Shown piece by piece: positions 9,452 to 18,012 of a DNA stretch of 43,572 bases. The position numbers and the translations under genes were made by a program. Below the pieces are notes generated by a model that made no database searches, was not told the DNA's origin, and worked only from the letters and a program-made list of their open reading frames with translations. Origin of the DNA: Microgenomates bacterium OLB22 (GTDB lineage Bacteria; Patescibacteriota; Microgenomatia; UBA1406; HO2-37-13b); contig LLEV01000009.1 in assembly GCA_001567515.1 (NCBI GenBank), positions 1 through 43,572 on the forward strand, in the 5' to 3' direction. How positions within the stretch are numbered: position 1 is the stretch's first letter; the number at the start of each line of letters is the position of its first letter.

Positions 9452-11119
9452 ATGCCAATACGCATTGCCCCATTTAGTAAACAATCTTCATCTATCACGT
9501 TCAAGGAGCAAGAGAGCTATCGGCTTGTTTGGTACCACGCTCTCATCCCTGTTATCGTGATAGTTGGGGCCCTTCTGGTTTCTGTCCGTTTATTTGATTT
9601 GACTATCGTCAAGGGTACCTATTACGCAACACTTGCCGAAGATAATAGTCTCAAAGAGCTTCGTATCGAAGCAAAGCGTGGAACTATTTTCGATAGATCG
9701 GGTACTGCGATCGCGGAGTCGACTTCTTCAGGCTCATTAGACGACATGCGCAGCATTACTGGAGTACGGGCATATCCCTTCGGAGCCTCGCTCGCTCATA
9801 TGCTAGGGTATCGACAACTGGCTACGCCTGAAGATATCAAGAACTATGCGTGTCGGGTCCAGTTAACTGCTCAGGATACCATAGGGAAGGCAGGCATAGA
9901 AAAACTCTTTGACTGTGAGCTACGAGGTACAGATGGATATAAATTGGTGCAGCACGATGCTCGAGGCAGGCAGGTACGTGTATTGGCTATCAAGGATCCT
10001 CGTCCAGGTGAATCTATTACGCTAGCGGTTGATAGTCGATTGCAACAAGATGCCTATGACATCATCGTAAACAACCGCATAAAGACTAACAAAGCCATCG
10101 ACCTTAAAGAGCATGCTATATCTATCATTGCTACAAAACCAACTACTGGTGAGGTTCTTACATTGCTCTCGTATCCTTCTTTTGACCCAATACTTTTTGA
10201 GAAAAGAGACGGTAAAGCTATAACAGCACTAGTCAAAGACCCTCGCCAGCCCCTATTTCCAAGGCCATGGCTTGGAGTGTATCCACCAGGGTCCGTTTTC
10301 AAGACCACCATGGCAACAGCAGCTCTTGAAGAGGCAGCAATAACAGGGGATGAAACTATCGAAGATACGGGAGAGGTTGAAGCGGGGCAGCAGACCTTTG
10401 GAAACTGGTTCTATATTCGATATGGTAAGACCGATGGCCAGGTAGATCTCGTCAAAAGTCTGCAGCGTTCAAATGACATATACTACTATCTGATAGGCCA
10501 GAGGCTTCAGGTAGAAGGTATCAAAAAATGGGCACACCTATTTGGCTATGGAAGTAGTACTGGGTTGGGATTCCCCGAGGCCGAAGGAGTTGTCCCCTCT
10601 GCGTTCTGGAAGAAAGAGACGATCAAGGAGAGGTGGTATCTTGGAGACACTTATAACCTGTCTATCGGGCAAGGATACCTCTTGACTACTCCAATGCAAG
10701 TGCATCAAGCAAACACTATCATCGCAAATGACGGGAAACTGTGCGCGCCATTACTTTTGAAAGCAGAGTCGCGTATCGGTGCTACTACCTCTCATCCATC
10801 ATGCAAACCGGTCGGTATTCAAAAGGAAACTATCGCTATCGTAAAAGAGGGCATGAGCAAAGCCTGCCAGGTTGGGGGAACAGGATGGCCCTTCTTCAAT
10901 TGGCAGCTCCCTGATGGCAGGCTTATTCCGGTGGGCTGCAAGACAGGGACAGCTGAGTCAAAGCAAAAGGGGCACCCTCCACACGCTTGGTTTACCGTAT
11001 TTGCACCTTTTCATGAGCCTGAGATTCACGTTACTATCCTTGTAGAGGAAGCGGGTGATGGGTCTGATGTGGCCGCTCCCATCGCAAAAGAGATGCTTAC
11101 TAATTATTTTATGAGATAG
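9452..11119 (+). CDS. mrdA: Penicillin-binding protein 2-type transpeptidase
   Basis: Class B PBP that cross-links peptidoglycan, normally for cell elongation with RodA. I start at the ATG at 9452, 6 nt after TATAAT, rather than at upstream codons inside dprA. 555 aa: cytoplasmic tail, one membrane helix (about residues 28-48), a shortened dimerisation region with the RGTIFDRSG motif near 76-84, then the transpeptidase domain with active-site SVFK (Ser281, Lys284), the SND triad (340-342, equal to the SxD of PBP2) and KTGTAES near 500. All catalytic residues are present. It is followed after 2 nt by the GH18-like gene, so the two envelope enzymes are probably co-transcribed. A class B enzyme of another subtype is the alternative. 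Confidence 0.92.
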   Translation: MPIRIAPFSKQSSSITFKEQESYRLVWYHALIPVIVIVGALLVSVRLFDLTIVKGTYYATLAEDNSLKELRIEAKRGTIFDRSGTAIAESTSSGSLDDMRSITGVRAYPFGASLAHMLGYRQLATPEDIKNYACRVQLTAQDTIGKAGIEKLFDCELRGTDGYKLVQHDARGRQVRVLAIKDPRPGESITLAVDSRLQQDAYDIIVNNRIKTNKAIDLKEHAISIIATKPTTGEVLTLLSYPSFDPILFEKRDGKAITALVKDPRQPLFPRPWLGVYPPGSVFKTTMATAALEEAAITGDETIEDTGEVEAGQQTFGNWFYIRYGKTDGQVDLVKSLQRSNDIYYYLIGQRLQVEGIKKWAHLFGYGSSTGLGFPEAEGVVPSAFWKKETIKERWYLGDTYNLSIGQGYLLTTPMQVHQANTIIANDGKLCAPLLLKAESRIGATTSHPSCKPVGIQKETIAIVKEGMSKACQVGGTGWPFFNWQLPDGRLIPVGCKTGTAESKQKGHPPHAWFTVFAPFHEPEIHVTILVEEAGDGSDVAAPIAKEMLTNYFMR

Positions 11120-11121
11120 CT

Positions 11122-12232
11122 ATGGCACGAGCGAAAAAGTCCTCATTACATGCATTGCCCTTGATTATCATAGGCGCAGTTCTTTTTCTGGTGTTTGTGA
11201 GAGTCTTTCAAGCACAGGATCAAGCACGGCCCAGTATGCAAAGAATTGATGGAAAACGTCAGAATTCACAAGGAGCTCCAGCTCGTATTAACGAGGTTTC
11301 TTTTTTTGTCCCGTACTGGAACCTGGATGAGTCGATTGACGGGGATGGTCTTTTTGGTCTTGAAGTTGCCCCATCACGAGCCCTTTACTTTGGGGTGCCA
11401 GTTTCATCTGATGGGATCGACTTGACCGAGGAAGACAAGAGACATCTCAGGACTTTTGTAAGCCGCTTTAGTGGCTACAAACGATCATTAACGCTGCGTA
11501 TGGTTAACACACAGACTAATCTGGAGGTCTTTGAGCGAAAAGAGCTCTGGTCTCAGATTGCAGCTTCTAGTATTTCATTAGCCAATGAGTATGGGTTTGA
11601 TCGGGTTATTCTCGATCTGGAAGTGAGTGCTCTCCCAACCCAGTTCATAAGGGACCAGATTGTTAATTTTAGTGCCTATCTGGGGGGATCAGATACATAA
11701 TGCGACTTTAGATTTTGATATGACCATCTATGGGGATGTGTTGTATAGAGGCCGTCCATACGATCTCGCCAAACTTGATGATAAAGTTGATAGGTGGTAT
11801 GTCATGGCGTATGATTTCCATAAAGCGGGAGGTCTTCCTGGGCCGACCTTTCCATTAAAACAAGGTGATCTATACCCTTATTCGTTGGAGACATTAGTGG
11901 AGGAGTGGCCAGTCCCTATGCGTAAGACGCACATAGTAATAGGAATGTTCGGCTATACCTGGAGGGTGGACGAGCTTGGCCGTCCGCTGAAAGTAGCTTC
12001 TGCAGTAACGGCGCGACAGGGTATGAACAAAAGAAGTCGTTGCCAAGGAAGCAGTACGTGTTCAATAAAACGTGATAGTACTAGTTCTGAGCTGCTCATA
12101 CGTGAAAAGGCCGAAGCTGATTATTGGGATGAAACCTGGGTAAGTGATAGTGACTCTGCAATTGAGAAGATATCCTTTCTACGATCCCGTGGTATAAGTG
12201 GCATATCGTTCTGGGCGTTGGGGTATTTTTAG
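11122..12232 (+). CDS. GH18-like glycoside hydrolase, membrane-anchored, one frameshift
   Basis: Glycosidase of the GH18 type (chitinase or peptidoglycan N-acetylglucosaminidase-like, as in YaaH/YdhD proteins). N-terminal membrane anchor at about residues 11-28; the catalytic TIM barrel lies outside. Evidence: VSFFVPYWN near the first strand, GFDRVILDLE matching DxxDxDxE with the third-strand acid Glu kept but the first inner Asp replaced by Ile, WYVMAYDFH matching the YDxH-type strand, and a final ISFWALGYF matching the WxxG-type last strand. The frame breaks at the G6 run 11682-11687; removing one G gives 369 aa. The ATG starts 2 nt after the mrdA stop. A cell-wall remodelling role is inferred from the pairing with PBP2. 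Confidence 0.82.
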
Positions 12233-12245
12233 GAGGTGGTTACTC

Positions 12246-12251
12246 TATAAT
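12246..12251 (+). promoter_or_regulatory. -10 element of the clan-A glycosidase gene
   Basis: TATAAT, 5 nt before the ATG at 12257, the shortest such spacing in the window together with ychF. An AGGAGG-like word at 12231-12236 would lie upstream of the -10 and so would not be in the RNA. Confidence 0.55.
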
Positions 12252-12256
12252 GTACT

Positions 12257-13916
12257 ATGCGCATGCTACTTAGCCAACTCTGTCTGTTCTTGCTGCTCTT
12301 TTGTATCCCACCCTCGGTCTATTCAGCGACCATGTGGTCTGACAACAATAAATTTGGTATGCATGCAGCTTCACTCTCAGATGAAGAGATTACTGATACA
12401 GCAGCTTTGGTAAACAGCTCTGGAGGGGCCTGGGGGTACATCACGCTCCTCTTGAGTGATGGTGATTATGATCATGCTAAGTGGCAAAATCTGTTCGATA
12501 AGTTGCGGCTACATAAACTGATTCCCATAGTTCGACTTACGACAAAGGCCGATGGTCCCGTTTGGATGAGACCCGAGCTTTCAGGAGCAAACACAGCTGC
12601 GCATTTCCTAAACTCCCTCAACTGGCCTACCCGACAAAGATATGTTGTTTTATTTAACGAGCCCAATCATGGTCACGAGTGGGGTGGGGCTTGTGATCCG
12701 GCCGACTATGCTTCGACCGCGTCTGTCTATGCTAAGGCATTTAAACAACAAAGTGGGGATTTTGTTATGATGCTAGCAGGACTGGATCAGGCAGCTCCTC
12801 ACCAGCCTCCTAACTACTGCGATGCTGGCCAATTTATCGCTGGTATGATAAAGGCTGTGCCCGATCTATTTACCGATATCGAGGCCTGGGCCTCTCACTC
12901 ATATGCAAATCCTGGTTTTGAGCAGTCACCGACAAAGCGAGGAAGGTCTTCGATCCGTGGATATGAGTGGGAGCTCTCTGTGCTTAACTCATTAGGGGTA
13001 ACTAAGGATCTTCCGGTTTTTATCACCGAAACAGGTTGGAGCGCAAAAGCCTTGTCCCAGGATACTATCGCAGAGTACTACCGGTATGCTTTTGAAGTAG
13101 TCTGGCTACGTGATGGTCGAGTACGCGCCGTTACCCCGTTTATCCTTTCCTACATCGGTGAGCCCTTTCAGCAATTTTCTTGGCGCAGACCTGAAGGGGG
13201 GAAGTCCTTTTTCCCGGTTCATGAAATAGTCAAATCTATTGCTAAGACCAAAGGTCGACCTCCACAACTAGAGAAGGCAAGTGTCTTTACGACAGTCCCA
13301 CGTACCCTCGTTACTAATTCGCAGTATCAGTTCCAGATTTGGCTTCGTAATGATGGGCAGACAATATGGGACAAGCGAGACGGCTATGAAATAGCCTTGG
13401 GAAAGTCGCTCCCATTTGATGTGCAGTTTTCTCAGTTGTTTAATGTCGTCCCTGGGAGATCTTCGGTTGTCACAATCACCTTCTCATCTGCCTTATATAA
13501 AGGACAGCATCAGATGAAGTTGGTGCTCATGAAAGGTGGTGTCCCAGCAGTCCAACTCGCGTCATTTTATCTTGAAGTAGTAGACCCTCCATCATTGGGT
13601 TTAAAAGCAACAGTCTTTCCTGGATTTAATGCCCAAGGTCCGGCGCGTTTACAGATCTTTGATAGAGCCGAGCGACTAGTATGGGAAAAGAAAGACGTTT
13701 TTTTTCAAGGATGGTTCAGCCCAAATCCCGAAGATCACCGGAGTCGCTCTGGGTGAACGATACCGGGTCGTAGCTATCAAGTCAACTCATCTCCCTCGTC
13801 AGACATTTGTAGTCTTCAAAAAGGGAACAAATGAGGCTCTCTTCGAACAATTCCTTCCAGGGGACTTTAACAATGATGGAAAGTGGTCGATTGGTGATGT
13901 CCTGGGGATCAAGTAA
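12257..13916 (+). CDS. Secreted clan-A glycosidase with dockerin-like tail, one frameshift
   Basis: Signal peptide at residues 1-23, then a TIM barrel of the GH5/GH39/GH-A type: FNEPNHGHEW carries the acid/base Glu of the strand-4 NEP motif and ITETGWS the strand-7 nucleophile Glu. After the barrel is an Ig-like beta domain (about 350-450; TVPRTLVTNSQYQF onward). The frame breaks in the T8 run 13698-13705; dropping one T continues into a further beta stretch and ends with GDFNNDGKWSIGDVLGI, which matches one EF-hand-like calcium loop of a type I dockerin (DxNxDGxxxxxD). Corrected length 552 aa. The tail overlaps the 3' end of the convergent tatD by 8 nt. The polysaccharide substrate is unknown. 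Confidence 0.82.
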
Positions 13917-14733
13917 GCGAGAAAGCGGCCTTCGCATTTTGAGTGGTTCGTGTGTCTATTGTCTCAACAGGCACGCCTTTTAGTTCAGCTACCTTCTGAG
14001 CCACATAGATCAAATGTGCTGGCTCATTAGGGTAGCGGGTTTGTCTGCGTACGGGCTCTGGCATGAGGTAGGGGCTATCTGTTTCTAGTAGTAGAAGATC
14101 TAGTGGGACCCTCTTTACGAACTCCTGTTTGACCTTGTCGTAGGTGACATCTCCATCAACTCCGATGTAAAACGAATGCTCTAGCGCAAACGTCAGCAGC
14201 TGATCATTGGGGGGGCAGCAGTGGAAGAGTATTGGTCTACTCAGATTTTTAAGCTGTTTTTGCATTAAAGAGACCGTCTCCTCTTCAGAATCTCGGGTAT
14301 GGAGGATCAGTGGTAAGTTATATTTTTGTGCAGCCGCGACTTGGATCATCAATAAGCTTTTTTGCAGGGACTTGTGTTTCTCAATGAGATCTTTGTGAAT
14401 ATGCTCTCGCTTAAAGTAGTGATAGTCCAGCCCACATTCACCGATTGCAACGATTTCTGTTGCACTAATAGCCACTAGCTTTTCGAATTCACTTTGCAAT
14501 GATTCAAGAGTGGTCTCTCCGCGCACAATTGAGAGTACCAAATAGGGGTGTATTCCCACAGTTGCTGCAGTGGCAGAATGCGCTTGGGCGAGTGCTATGG
14601 ATTCACGTGAGGAAGGAATATCTATACCAGGAACTATGTGGTGAGTGATGCCTACGTGCACGGCCCTCTCCAAATATCCCTCAAGATTCGAAGCAAAACA
14701 ATCATATTGTAGATGGGCATGAGTATCGATCAT
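13909..14733 (-). CDS. tatD: TatD-family metal-dependent hydrolase/DNase
   Basis: Amidohydrolase-fold, metal-dependent enzyme; characterised TatD proteins have DNase activity. 274 aa, the usual length. Metal ligands are visible: THAH (residues 4-7), the Glu in AIGECGLDYH (about 97), the His in LILHTRD and in ILFHCC, and the Asp in LLLETDSPYL. Starts at ATG 14733, 8 nt downstream of the TATACT within the palindrome shared with rpiB. No Shine-Dalgarno. Convergent with the glycosidase gene, with an 8-nt overlap of the two 3' ends and no hairpin terminator between them. Confidence 0.93.
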   Translation of the reverse strand: MIDTHAHLQYDCFASNLEGYLERAVHVGITHHIVPGIDIPSSRESIALAQAHSATAATVGIHPYLVLSIVRGETTLESLQSEFEKLVAISATEIVAIGECGLDYHYFKREHIHKDLIEKHKSLQKSLLMIQVAAAQKYNLPLILHTRDSEEETVSLMQKQLKNLSRPILFHCCPPNDQLLTFALEHSFYIGVDGDVTYDKVKQEFVKRVPLDLLLLETDSPYLMPEPVRRQTRYPNEPAHLIYVAQKVAELKGVPVETIDTRTTQNAKAAFSLT

Positions 14734-14741
14734 AGATCTTT

Positions 14742-14749
14742 AGTATACT
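14742..14749. promoter_or_regulatory. Palindromic -10 element shared by tatD and rpiB
   Basis: AGTATACT is its own reverse complement, so it presents TATACT on both strands: 8 nt from the tatD ATG (minus) and 6 nt from the rpiB ATG (plus). Only 22 nt separate the two start codons, so both transcripts should be leaderless and the two -10 boxes physically overlap. Confidence 0.65.
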
Positions 14750-14755
14750 AACTCT

Positions 14756-15199
14756 ATGAAGGTATTCATTGGTGCTGATCACCGGGGGTTTGAGTATAAA
14801 GGAGAACTGGTCTCGTGGCTCTCATCACAAGGTCATGAAGTGGTAGACGAGGGGGCTGATACGTTTATGCAAGATGATGATTATACTTCGTATGCTGCTG
14901 CTGTGGCAAAGTCGGTCCGGCGAGACCCGTCTGCCAGAGGAGTTCTTCTATGTGGCTCAGGCGTCGGGGTCTCAATCATGGCTAATCGGATGAAGGGAGT
15001 ACGGTGCGCACTTGGATTTCAGGAAGAACAGGTTCGACATGCCGTTACCAATGATCACGCCAATGTCCTTGCCGTTGCTAGTGAATTTACCACACTTGAG
15101 CAAGTCCAGAGACTGTGCGAGGTATTTTTGAGTACAGACTATACTATGGACCCACGTTACATTCGCCGTACTGAGGCATTAGATCAGTCTGTGGCATGA
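14756..15199 (+). CDS. rpiB: Ribose-5-phosphate isomerase B
   Basis: RpiB/LacAB-type isomerase that interconverts ribose 5-phosphate and ribulose 5-phosphate. 147 aa, the expected size. The N-terminal IGADHRGFEYK, the LLCGSGVGVSIMANR segment with catalytic Cys66, and RHAVTNDHANVLAV with the ring-opening His are all present. It starts with no leader 6 nt after TATACT. The stop overlaps the start of the next gene (ATGA at 15196-15199), so rpiB and rpe are translationally coupled and supply the ribulose/ribose/xylulose phosphate steps of the non-oxidative pentose phosphate pathway. Confidence 0.95.
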   Translation: MKVFIGADHRGFEYKGELVSWLSSQGHEVVDEGADTFMQDDDYTSYAAAVAKSVRRDPSARGVLLCGSGVGVSIMANRMKGVRCALGFQEEQVRHAVTNDHANVLAVASEFTTLEQVQRLCEVFLSTDYTMDPRYIRRTEALDQSVA

Positions 15200-15822
15200 T
15201 TATTTTCCCCGCGATACTCTCCGACTCTCTTGATGAAGTCACATCTCTTGTAGGTCTATATGATTCTTTGGTTGGAAGGGCACATATAGATCTCATAGAC
15301 GATCCTTCTTTAGAAGGAAAGACCTGCTCTCTTGAGCAATTAATGAGTGTTTCTGTCTTATCTCTCCCAACATCTTTACAACTTCATTTGATGGTACAAG
15401 ATGTATCACTTTATCTTGAAAAGATTGGTGCCTGCGCAATGAATAAGGATACGGTGCTATTTGTGCCCGCTTCAGGAATCGTGCAACTTCCAGAAGACTA
15501 TCCGTATCCACTTGGTGTCTCCATTTCTCCAGGAGATGATCTGCGCGACGAGCATCTTACTGCCCATACTATTCAGATTATGACCGTATACCCTGGCAAA
15601 CAAGGGAATAATTTTCTGCCAGAACAACTTGTAAAGATTGATGAACTTCGCACCATGGGATACGCTGGTCCGGTTCAGCTAGATGGGGGTATTATTCCGG
15701 AGACACTTAGTGTGGTATTAGAGAAAGATGTCCAACCAGATGCTATGTGCGTTGGGCGTTTCCTGAAAGATGATCCGGAGACAGGACTCAGAGTCCTACA
15801 AGATCTATGTTCTCAAGCTTAG
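15196..15822 (+). CDS. rpe: Ribulose-phosphate 3-epimerase (divergent)
   Basis: TIM-barrel epimerase of ribulose 5-phosphate and xylulose 5-phosphate. 208 aa. The four metal/acid positions of the family can be placed: HID in the AHIDLIDD strand, the His of LQLHLMV and the Asp of VQLDGGI; the phosphate-loop region reads TVYPGKQGNNF in place of the usual VNPGFGGQ. The sequence is divergent overall (the usual SADF and MDGHF stretches are altered), so a related sugar-phosphate epimerase is possible. Coupled to rpiB by a 4-nt overlap. The 3' end overlaps the convergent hypothetical gene by 4 nt. Confidence 0.82.
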   Translation: MIIFPAILSDSLDEVTSLVGLYDSLVGRAHIDLIDDPSLEGKTCSLEQLMSVSVLSLPTSLQLHLMVQDVSLYLEKIGACAMNKDTVLFVPASGIVQLPEDYPYPLGVSISPGDDLRDEHLTAHTIQIMTVYPGKQGNNFLPEQLVKIDELRTMGYAGPVQLDGGIIPETLSVVLEKDVQPDAMCVGRFLKDDPETGLRVLQDLCSQA

Positions 15823-16256
15823 GCTTTCATCGCTGTATCTAACTGCCTCTGCATCGTCTGATGAAACTTCTGTACTACCGAGGCATTCACTGAGCCGATC
15901 CTATTGACGGCACCAATGGTGAAAATGTCTAAATTTTCGCTAGCGAGCTCTACAAGAGATCGTACGTGCTGATCTATAGAACGAGGTGCTGTTGAGCGGA
16001 TGTCTGGCCTCACAATGACAGAGCCGATGAGTCCACCAGCTAGATTGAGAGCAGGATGATGGTCTCTCGTATCCCTTGGATCTGTGGTAGCAAGTTTTAC
16101 TTTTTTTAAAGCGTCTAATTGGAGATGGTGGCCTGAGTCATCCCATGACATCATATGTGTACCAGTGTTGCTGATGATTGGAAAAAGCTGATAGACGCTC
16201 AGAGGTCGCATCCATCCCTGTGGTATGGTGCCACCTCGAGACAAGATGTTTGCCAA
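15819..16256 (-). CDS. Hypothetical protein downstream of ychF, start uncertain
   Basis: A 145-aa frame from a TTG at 16256; the same frame is open and protein-like further up to about 16350, only a few nt after the ychF stop. A natural start there would need one G removed from the GGG run at 16346-16350, giving ATG GTA CTT and a protein of about 177 aa. The longer form is likely because the extra stretch is helical and in good codon usage. Soluble, with several His and an HH pair near the middle; I recognise no family. Transcribed with or right after ychF. Confidence 0.55.
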   Translation of the reverse strand: MANILSRGGTIPQGWMRPLSVYQLFPIISNTGTHMMSWDDSGHHLQLDALKKVKLATTDPRDTRDHHPALNLAGGLIGSVIVRPDIRSTAPRSIDQHVRSLVELASENLDIFTIGAVNRIGSVNASVVQKFHQTMQRQLDTAMKA

Positions 16257-16353
16257 TGCAATGGCATATGAGTTGGCAAGTTCAGGAAGAGCAAGAAGCT
16301 CTTGAGCTTCCTTCTGTGGTGTGTGTGTGCGATTTCTTTCTTAAGTACCCATA

Positions 16354-17448
16354 CTAGGCGCCTATCTTAAAATCAATAACATCTCCATCTTGGACAACAT
16401 AGTCTTTTCCCGCTAATATAGCCTTTCCTTGCTCTCGTGCTCTTAGCCAACCACCTGCACTTACGAAAGCAGCATAAGAGACAACTTCTGCTTTGATAAA
16501 TTTCTTTTCAAAATCAGTGTGGATTACAGCAGCAGCCTGAGGGGCCTTGGTACCTACCGCAATAGTCCAGGCCCTTACTTCTTTGACTCCTGCCGTGAGA
16601 TAGGAGATCAGCTGAAGTAGGGCATACCCTACATTTACGACCCTGTTGAGGCCTGATTCCTTCAGTCCATATTCAGCTAAGAAATCTATTTGATCCTCCT
16701 CAGGCAATTGGCTGAGTTCTTGCTCAAGCTTTGCGCTCACGATGACGAAATGAGGTGTTTGAGTTGGATAGAGAGCCTCAAGGACCTTTTCTATTTCCTT
16801 TTCAGTTTCTTGTTTTTGCTGAAGCTGGTCTTCTGACACGTTGCATATAAAGAAAATAGGCTTAGCTGTCAGAAGTTGCAACTGCTTTGAGGCTGAGAGC
16901 TCTTCATCACTGAGATCGGTGAGTCGTGCTGGAATTCCTTCATTTAATGAAGTAACTAGTTTATCCACGGCATTATAAAATTGCTCATCGGTCTTTTCGA
17001 GCTTTTTGTTGGGGCGTCTTTGTTTGGTCAGAGTTTCGAGGTCTTTGAGTATGAGCTCGGTCTCAATCGTCTGGATATCGGAGCTTGGATTGAGCGAGCC
17101 ATCGACGTGATGGATCTGCTCGTCGGTAAAAAAACGAATGACATGCGCTATAGCATCTACCTCGCGGATGTGGGTGAGAAATTGATTCCCTAAACCCTCG
17201 CCCCTAGAAGCTCCTTTGACGAGACCTGCAATGTCGTAGAACTCAATTGCAGCGGGGACTAGCGTGGTGGTGCATACTATGTCCGCAAGCACTTCAAGGC
17301 GAGGATCAGGCACCTCAATAACTCCCACATTGGGTTCGATAGTACAAAAGGGATAGTTTGCCACATCAGCCACCTGCTTCTTGAGAAGCGCATTAAATAG
17401 CGTTGACTTGCCGACATTGGGGAGTCCGACGATACCGATCTTTAGCAT
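16354..17448 (-). CDS. ychF: Obg-like ATPase YchF
   Basis: Ribosome-associated P-loop NTPase of the Obg family. 364 aa, full family length. G1 motif GLPNVGKST at residues 8-16, G3 DIAG at 72-75, and the YchF-specific NVSE (203-206) in place of the usual NKxD, which in this family shifts preference to ATP. The C-terminal TGS domain is present (AWTIAVGTKAPQAA through VQDGDVIDFKIGA). Starts at ATG 17448, only 5 nt from TGC-TATAAT, with no Shine-Dalgarno. Confidence 0.96.
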   Translation of the reverse strand: MLKIGIVGLPNVGKSTLFNALLKKQVADVANYPFCTIEPNVGVIEVPDPRLEVLADIVCTTTLVPAAIEFYDIAGLVKGASRGEGLGNQFLTHIREVDAIAHVIRFFTDEQIHHVDGSLNPSSDIQTIETELILKDLETLTKQRRPNKKLEKTDEQFYNAVDKLVTSLNEGIPARLTDLSDEELSASKQLQLLTAKPIFFICNVSEDQLQQKQETEKEIEKVLEALYPTQTPHFVIVSAKLEQELSQLPEEDQIDFLAEYGLKESGLNRVVNVGYALLQLISYLTAGVKEVRAWTIAVGTKAPQAAAVIHTDFEKKFIKAEVVSYAAFVSAGGWLRAREQGKAILAGKDYVVQDGDVIDFKIGA

Positions 17449-17453
17449 AGGCT

Positions 17454-17459
17454 ATTATA
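17454..17459 (-). promoter_or_regulatory. Extended -10 element of ychF
   Basis: TGC-TATAAT on the minus strand, 5 nt before the ATG. Leaderless transcript predicted. Confidence 0.6.
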
Positions 17460-17466
17460 GCAGCTT

Positions 17467-17497
17467 ATAGTCATAATAGCGAAAGTTGCTTTATGAC
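17467..17497. repeat. Inverted repeat between ychF and the 89-aa gene
   Basis: AGTCATAATAGC and GCTTTATGACT form an 11-bp stem with one bulge around a short loop. There is no T-run beside it, so it is not an intrinsic terminator; it may be an operator or an RNA hairpin. Confidence 0.4.
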
Positions 17498-17550
17498 TCA
17501 TAGTATGTTACTTGCTTCTACATATTCATTTGCCACAGGAGGTGTGACGT

Positions 17551-17820
17551 ATGCAGTGGGTGGCGTTTGTCGTCCAGGGTGCTAACGCAGGGATCTCTCT
17601 AACCGGAGCTGTTGAGGATAAGTTCAACGTGGCTGTTCAGCCACTCTTGGATCCCCATCGCAGCACCGTAGAGGGGGTGGATGATCCAAGCTATATCGTT
17701 GATACAAGTGGAAAATCTATCTTTGTCTTAGTCCCTGTTGACGGTGTGCCAGCTTTCAGGCTCATTGTCCTCGGGCTTGGTATGCAAATCTTGTTTGAGT
17801 ATAGAATGCCTGACCTCTAG
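17551..17820 (+). CDS. Small hypothetical protein (89 aa)
   Basis: A soluble, beta-rich small protein (Val/Leu/Ile strands alternating with Gly and Asp). Its ATG is preceded by AGGAGGTG at a normal Shine-Dalgarno distance, and the gene ends just before a strong terminator, so it is a free-standing unit and likely well expressed. No family recognised. The promoter is unclear; possible -10 words lie around 17508-17515. Confidence 0.65.
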   Translation: MQWVAFVVQGANAGISLTGAVEDKFNVAVQPLLDPHRSTVEGVDDPSYIVDTSGKSIFVLVPVDGVPAFRLIVLGLGMQILFEYRMPDL

Positions 17821-17829
17821 TTCACGTGT

Positions 17830-17857
17830 CCTCCGTTTGAAACACGGAGGTTTTTTT
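17830..17857 (+). terminator. Intrinsic terminator after the 89-aa gene
   Basis: Stem CCTCCGT/ACGGAGG (17830-17836 with 17844-17850), 7-nt loop, followed by seven T. Confidence 0.85.
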
Positions 17858-17861
17858 GTTC

Positions 17862-17890
17862 TTATCTTTGTACCATTGAAAATTTATAAT
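17862..17890 (+). promoter_or_regulatory. Promoter of the 17947-18261 membrane-protein locus
   Basis: TTATCT (17862-17867), 17-nt spacer, TATAAT (17885-17890). It gives a leader of about 50 nt with an AGGAGG site before the ATG at 17947. Confidence 0.55.
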
Positions 17891-17946
17891 AAACATGGTG
17901 TAATGCCCGAGCACATTTGCCGCAGAGAAGCCCAGAGGAGGCCCCA

Positions 17947-18012
17947 ATGCGCTATATTATGCTCAGTGTAGGAGCGGTTGGATTCTTTGTCGGGATCAAA
18001 GCCCCTTGGTGA
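17947..18012 (+). CDS. 21-aa hydrophobic peptide ending in TGA
   Basis: ATG with an AGGAGG site 5-6 nt upstream starts a short hydrophobic peptide (one half-length membrane helix) that ends KAPW then TGA. The next codon, GTG at 18013, continues in the same frame as an 82-aa membrane protein. Either this is a short coupled leader ORF, or the two form one membrane protein of about 104 aa interrupted by an in-frame TGA (substitution, read-through or sequence error). Confidence 0.45.
   Translation: MRYIMLSVGAVGFFVGIKAPW

Noticed and set aside
11682..13705. Programmed ribosomal frameshifting in the two glycosidase genes
   Set aside because: The same kind of one-base excess occurs in unrelated genes at any long homopolymer, with no common slippery heptamer plus structure. 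Sequencing error explains all of them.
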